From contig NW_003120443.1 in the NCBI RefSeq assembly GCF_000003605.2, forward strand, positions 8,647 through 31,774: a DNA stretch of 23,128 nucleotides, written 5' to 3'. This stretch comes from Saccoglossus kowalevskii. Taxonomy: Eukaryota > Hemichordata > Enteropneusta > Harrimaniidae. Shown here piece after piece: positions 19,468 through 23,128 of the stretch. The position numbers and the translations under genes were made by a program. Under the pieces are notes generated by a model, which had not been told where the DNA came from, did no database searches, and saw only the letters and a list, made by a program, of their open reading frames with translations. How positions within the stretch are numbered: position 1 is the stretch's first letter; the number at the start of each line of letters is the position of its first letter.

Positions 19468-19667
19468 CGAACACATGGTTAGTTGTGTCGAGTTTAATGC
19501 GGATGCCGCATATCCGGATTGCGGTAAGGACGAGTACTTTGACTAAAACTCAGATTAAAACGTGCCCTATTAACTTGCACCGTGTATTATATAACAAAAT
19601 CCCTTCTGGGTTAATAACACAATGTTATAGCACAAGTGCCTGTACGTACCGTCAGACGTCTTTGTAA

Positions 19668-20500
19668 TCACTGTGTGGAGTATACTGTATTTATTTAGCA
19701 TTTAAACCTTTTGAGACGTTTGTAAAAGCCTTTCCATATTTCTTGGCGTCATGTGTCGTCACTAAAATCACACTGGCACACTTGTCACGTAACTACATAT
19801 GTACACATGTGATTTTACTGTACTAGGGATATTGTAGAATACATGAATAGAAATCGGTACAGATGAAACTCCAGCTATCTGCATTTGAACATGCTGGTCA
19901 GTCGTCTCGTTTTCCGCGAATCTCGCGGATTACCAGTCCAATTCCTGCAACATTAATTCCAACAGTGGCAGCTACGCGATCGGAAACGCAAATCATTTAT
20001 TTTACATTTCGCATTTGGAACAAAACTGGCCATGCAGATTAGGATCTAATTCAAGTGGCTTCAAGTGTAACGATTTTTATGTTATACAGTCCATGACATA
20101 TTTAAATTCCAAAATGTTTATTCAATTATTCAGATTCGCGGTGACTCAGCTGTATGTGACATGAAGAATATAACTCGTATCCATCATCGGCTTAATTGTA
20201 AATACTGTGCATATCAAAATGCTGAGCAGACACAGTTGTTGAGTACATTTGCCTGTAAATTCGGGTGTGTACACTTTAAGGTTCACAAATCCTAGTCCAT
20301 GAAACTCGGGGTTTGAATCACATTGCTTCACTATCACGTGTCTCTGACACGCGGCATGTTTCCATATATCTCCATATGTCGTACGAAACGAAATACATTG
20401 TATGTCATGTTTCATGAGAAAATACAAATTCCAAATTCACAAAATGGTGGACCACGTTTTTAAAAAAGTGCATATAGTTTTATATAGTTCCACTATATTT
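19668..20500. other. Non-coding, nothing recognised
   Basis: One minus-strand open stretch (20146-20427) without recognisable features, and the first half of an 18-base duplicated word (20234-20251). Confidence 0.45.
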
Positions 20501-20523
20501 CACTTTACTATGCCTTGTTTCAG

Positions 20524-20609
20524 GCTTCATGCACATATTGGTTGGACCTGTGGGAATTACACTCATAATAATGTTCGTACAATGCTGTTATGAGCAATCA
20601 CGTGGATAA
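20524..20609 (+). other. Exon-like segment encoding a single membrane-span-like tail
   Basis: ACTATGCCTTGTTTCAG (ending 20523) is a good acceptor. In the frame starting with a split codon, the segment reads FMHILVGPVGITLIIMFVQC and then CYEQSRG before TAA: a hydrophobic stretch of about 18 residues, a di-cysteine and a short polar tail, as at the C-terminus of a single-pass membrane protein. The nearest AATAAA is about 340 bases downstream (near 20950). No partner exon is visible, so chance is quite possible. Confidence 0.15.
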
Positions 20610-21780
20610 TGTGCATAATACCCTTCAAGCCAGGTAGAGTTGTTGAGTACATTTGTTTAAAAAAAGGTATTTCTAGCTATTGTCAGGATTTTGCGTGAAG
20701 CAAGTTTAGAACGTTCGGAATCACGTGATAAATAACACGTTGTTGTCGAACTGTCAGCGTTGTCTTAACGAGCGAGTTTTTATTACTTGTTTGTATATTT
20801 CTGATATTTGCGCCATGAACATTGAGAAGTTTCTGAGCTGAGAAAATATTTAACTAAATTTATAGCGGGAACACTAAAAACAACAAGACTGAGTAATGGT
20901 TGGATGTCGTCACGTTATCCACCTACGCGTCGTATGCTAGCTTATATTACAATAAACTGTTCATTTATGGGTAATATAGAGTTCAATCTGGATTGGATTT
21001 ATTAGTAATTATTGTCGTCTTTTTTCTAATGATTTAACGTTTACAGCCGATGATAATTAAGAGATATGTTATAATGATGGAATATGTACATAAATCAGTT
21101 ACAACAACAGTATGTAATTATTACGTATGAAAATAGTGACTACACTGCGAGTCAGCAGTAATGTTATTGTCATGGGTCACGTTGTATAGGCTTTCCCACT
21201 TGTACGTTTTGCGCACGTGCGCGTGAGCACTGACTTGTTGGCAAGAACCGGTCATTCGCACCCGAATATTAAATAATGACGTTGTTTCCTGTTGTTATAA
21301 AATCTGCATGTAGGTGTCGCTGATAAATAAAATAACTTATTCATGACAATGTTGTCACAACAGATTGCTCGACTTTAGAATGCTTGTTTGCAAATGTGTA
21401 AACATTGACGTCTCACTACTTTTCTGTGAAGACTGGTTTATGTGTATAATTTTTGTAATGAAACAGGATGGTGGGCTCGGGTGTTGATGCAGAAAGTCTG
21501 ATCCCATAATCCAATGCGACAATAACGCCATTGCAAAAGTGCACCCCGTCCAACAATAAAGAACTGAAGAGTTGAAGAGTTTGTCTTGTACGTGTCCGTA
21601 TAATATGAGTTGTTCAGAGCATGTGACTGGCTTTCATACTTCGTTCATACTTTATAAAGCAAATTATTCTACGTTAAGCTGAACCCCGCACGGCACTGTA
21701 ATAGTTGAAACACAGTTCACGGATAAACTAATTGTGAACGCACTGTGTGTGATTTGATGACCTGTGTTATGGCGAATGAC
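20610..21780. other. Non-coding stretch with E-box-type words
   Basis: No gene seen. CACGTG occurs near 20600 and 20723 and again in the 21211-21222 palindrome, with another near 20336. A TATAAAA-like GTTATAAAATC lies near 21294, but no transcript is evident. Confidence 0.45.
21210..21225. other. Alternating purine-pyrimidine run with a 12-bp CACGTG palindrome
   Basis: TGCGCACGTGCGCGTG alternates pyrimidine and purine for 16 bases and contains the perfect palindrome GCGCACGTGCGC (21211-21222) centred on an E-box CACGTG. Such runs can adopt Z-DNA, and CACGTG is a bHLH-ZIP (Myc/Max/USF or CLOCK-type) site. It stands out from its AT-rich surroundings. Confidence 0.4.
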
Positions 21781-21795
21781 GGTGTATTCCCTTGC

Positions 21796-22014
21796 TATGT
21801 ATCATGTATCCGTATATGTTTCATGTATTCGTCTATGTGTAAAATAATTGTTTATGTTTTATGTATTTGATTTTGTGTCTGGTATTCGCATGTTTAATGT
21901 ATAATATGTGTATATAACTATTCGTTTATGTGTAATGTATTCGTCTTGTGTCATAATATTCATCCATATTTCGTGTACCCGTCTATGTTTCATGTATTTG
22001 TCTATGTGTTCGTC
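21796..22014. repeat. Degenerate 19-bp-period minisatellite
   Basis: About 12 diverged copies of a 19-bp unit close to TATGTTTCATGTATTCGTC. Units begin at 21796, 21815, 21834, 21853, 21872 and 21891; the next two together are two bases short; phase resumes at 21927, 21946, 21965 and 21984, with a 12-bp last unit at 22003. The register is kept despite heavy substitution, which marks an old array. Two weakly similar 19-mers starting CATGTG occur at about 22217-22254. The TATG-rich strand gives chance ORFs rich in Tyr, Val and Phe. Confidence 0.75.
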
Positions 22015-22330
22015 TATGCATTCTGGCAACATGCATCATGTAAGCTGCGAGTATGGTTCATGCACTATTTTGTGTTTTCCATCCAATATATTCCACTACT
22101 GTGTACGACTGCTCATGTGGTTTTTTCTATTAATACGCGTAGTTCTAGGCATGGTGCTAGTAAATTGTACACGTTTTCGGTATATGTCACATCAGTCATG
22201 CACGTATTTTCCTAGCATGTGTCACATTTTCTTACATGTGCCACGTACATTTCCAAAGTGTTGCATTTTAGTTACCCACTGGATACTTACTGAATACATA
22301 CCTAAGCTAAATAATATACTGAATACCTAG

Positions 22331-23128
22331 GTTACATAATTGGCACGCTAATACAAATACGTTCTAATATAACGATTCTGCGGTTGGCGAAGTCCAAATT
22401 TTGGGATATCACATTAAGAGGTACGTACTACATGGCGTCGATATAAACGTGTTTCCGACTTGAAAAGCAGGCTAGGCTGACATCCATACATAGCGCGAGG
22501 CGAACTGAAAGTTTGATCACATGGTATAAAGCGTATTTGATATTAAAGATGTCACGGCTTTTCGTCTCGTTTCAAGAGCAGAGTTACTTTAAAATATATT
22601 CATATTAAAAAAACCAAATTGAATAGATTCAACAACGAAACTACAATTTTTAGGAGTTTAATTGGACTCCTATTTTGTAATTTCAACTTCATTCAGCTGT
22701 AATAATCATGGCCGTAATCATGCATTTACACCGTCGTAATATGGCTTCTGCTGGTTACCCCCACGATACCGCAGCAACATCACCCCGGGTAACGTCCCTA
22801 AATGCTCATTATAGTAATTACTTAAAGAGTAGTTCCCACAGTTGCTTTGTAAAATACTTCTCAGCAAATAATGCTTACATATTAAATCTACGTTAAGCAT
22901 ATTTCGCTAAGAATAAAAGCATATCTTGCAATTGTATTTACTCCCCGATTTTGCAACATAAAACACCATAATGCGTCACCTAAAGCGACACATTTGTGAT
23001 GCGTGTACGTGCTTCGTCGCTTCAGTCCACATTTGTTTCACGGAATTTACTGAAAACAAAATTCATGAAGATTTGCTAGTACTTTTTTTAAAAATATAGC
23101 AACCCATCAATACAGTGAATAGTATATT
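22331..23128. other. Non-coding to the window end
   Basis: Overlapping plus and minus open stretches at 22708-22900 cancel each other as evidence and show no domain. No repeat or RNA gene was recognised. Confidence 0.45.

Noticed and set aside
21908-22330. 140-codon ORF rich in Tyr, Cys and Phe
   Set aside because: It starts inside the 19-bp minisatellite and shows no domain; a second overlapping frame is equally open.
1-23128. tRNA, rRNA, snRNA and well-known miRNA genes
   Set aside because: I looked by eye for B-box words such as GGTTCGAATCC and for familiar conserved miRNA seeds; none was found. A covariance-model scan would be decisive.

Overview
The window looks like intergenic and regulatory DNA from the nuclear genome of an invertebrate animal. 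It is strongly AT-rich, gene-sparse and full of simple repeats and minisatellites. It lacks the tightly packed ORFs and ribosome-binding sites of a bacterial genome. The one confident gene, an intronless class A biogenic-amine GPCR, resembles beta-type octopamine receptors most closely. That points to a bilaterian, plausibly a marine lophotrochozoan or deuterostome invertebrate; the species cannot be read from this sequence.

Layout. Positions 1-5340 hold no convincing gene. They contain a pair of degenerate dispersed repeats (about 701-800 and 1241-1335), a compact 9+5 bp hairpin (1199-1233), a spliced-exon-like segment with a weak resemblance to glycosyltransferase family 92 (1570-1699), a two-copy 29-bp tandem repeat (4416-4468) and a short leucine-rich-repeat-like relic (about 5059-5220). 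Positions 5340-10370 are non-coding as far as I can see, apart from a perfect NRF1-type palindrome beside a TATA-like run (about 6885-6942). Positions 10371-11575 are a minisatellite of about 26 monomers, mostly 45 bp long. Because the monomer is 15 codons, it generates long chance ORFs on both strands.

The receptor gene lies at 13165-14322. Upstream are a second copy of the NRF1-type core (12809-12820), an E-box, a 15-codon upstream ORF (12857-12904) and a 9-codon upstream ORF that overlaps the receptor start (13154-13183). A canonical AATAAA lies about 220 bases after the stop. The receptor has the full aminergic pharmacophore but reads D-K-Y instead of D-R-Y at the end of TM3.

From 14550 to the end I see no certain gene. 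The region has AT microsatellites, a diverged repeat pair (about 18650 and 18810), two weak exon-like segments (19279-19467 and 20524-20609), a 12-bp CACGTG-centred palindrome with Z-DNA potential (21210-21225) and a degenerate 19-bp-period minisatellite (21796-22014).

The only functional unit I would defend is the receptor gene with its 5' regulatory block and poly(A) signal. The receptor would sit in the plasma membrane and sense a phenolic or catechol amine. The closeness to beta-octopamine receptors suggests, but does not prove, coupling to Gs and cAMP.
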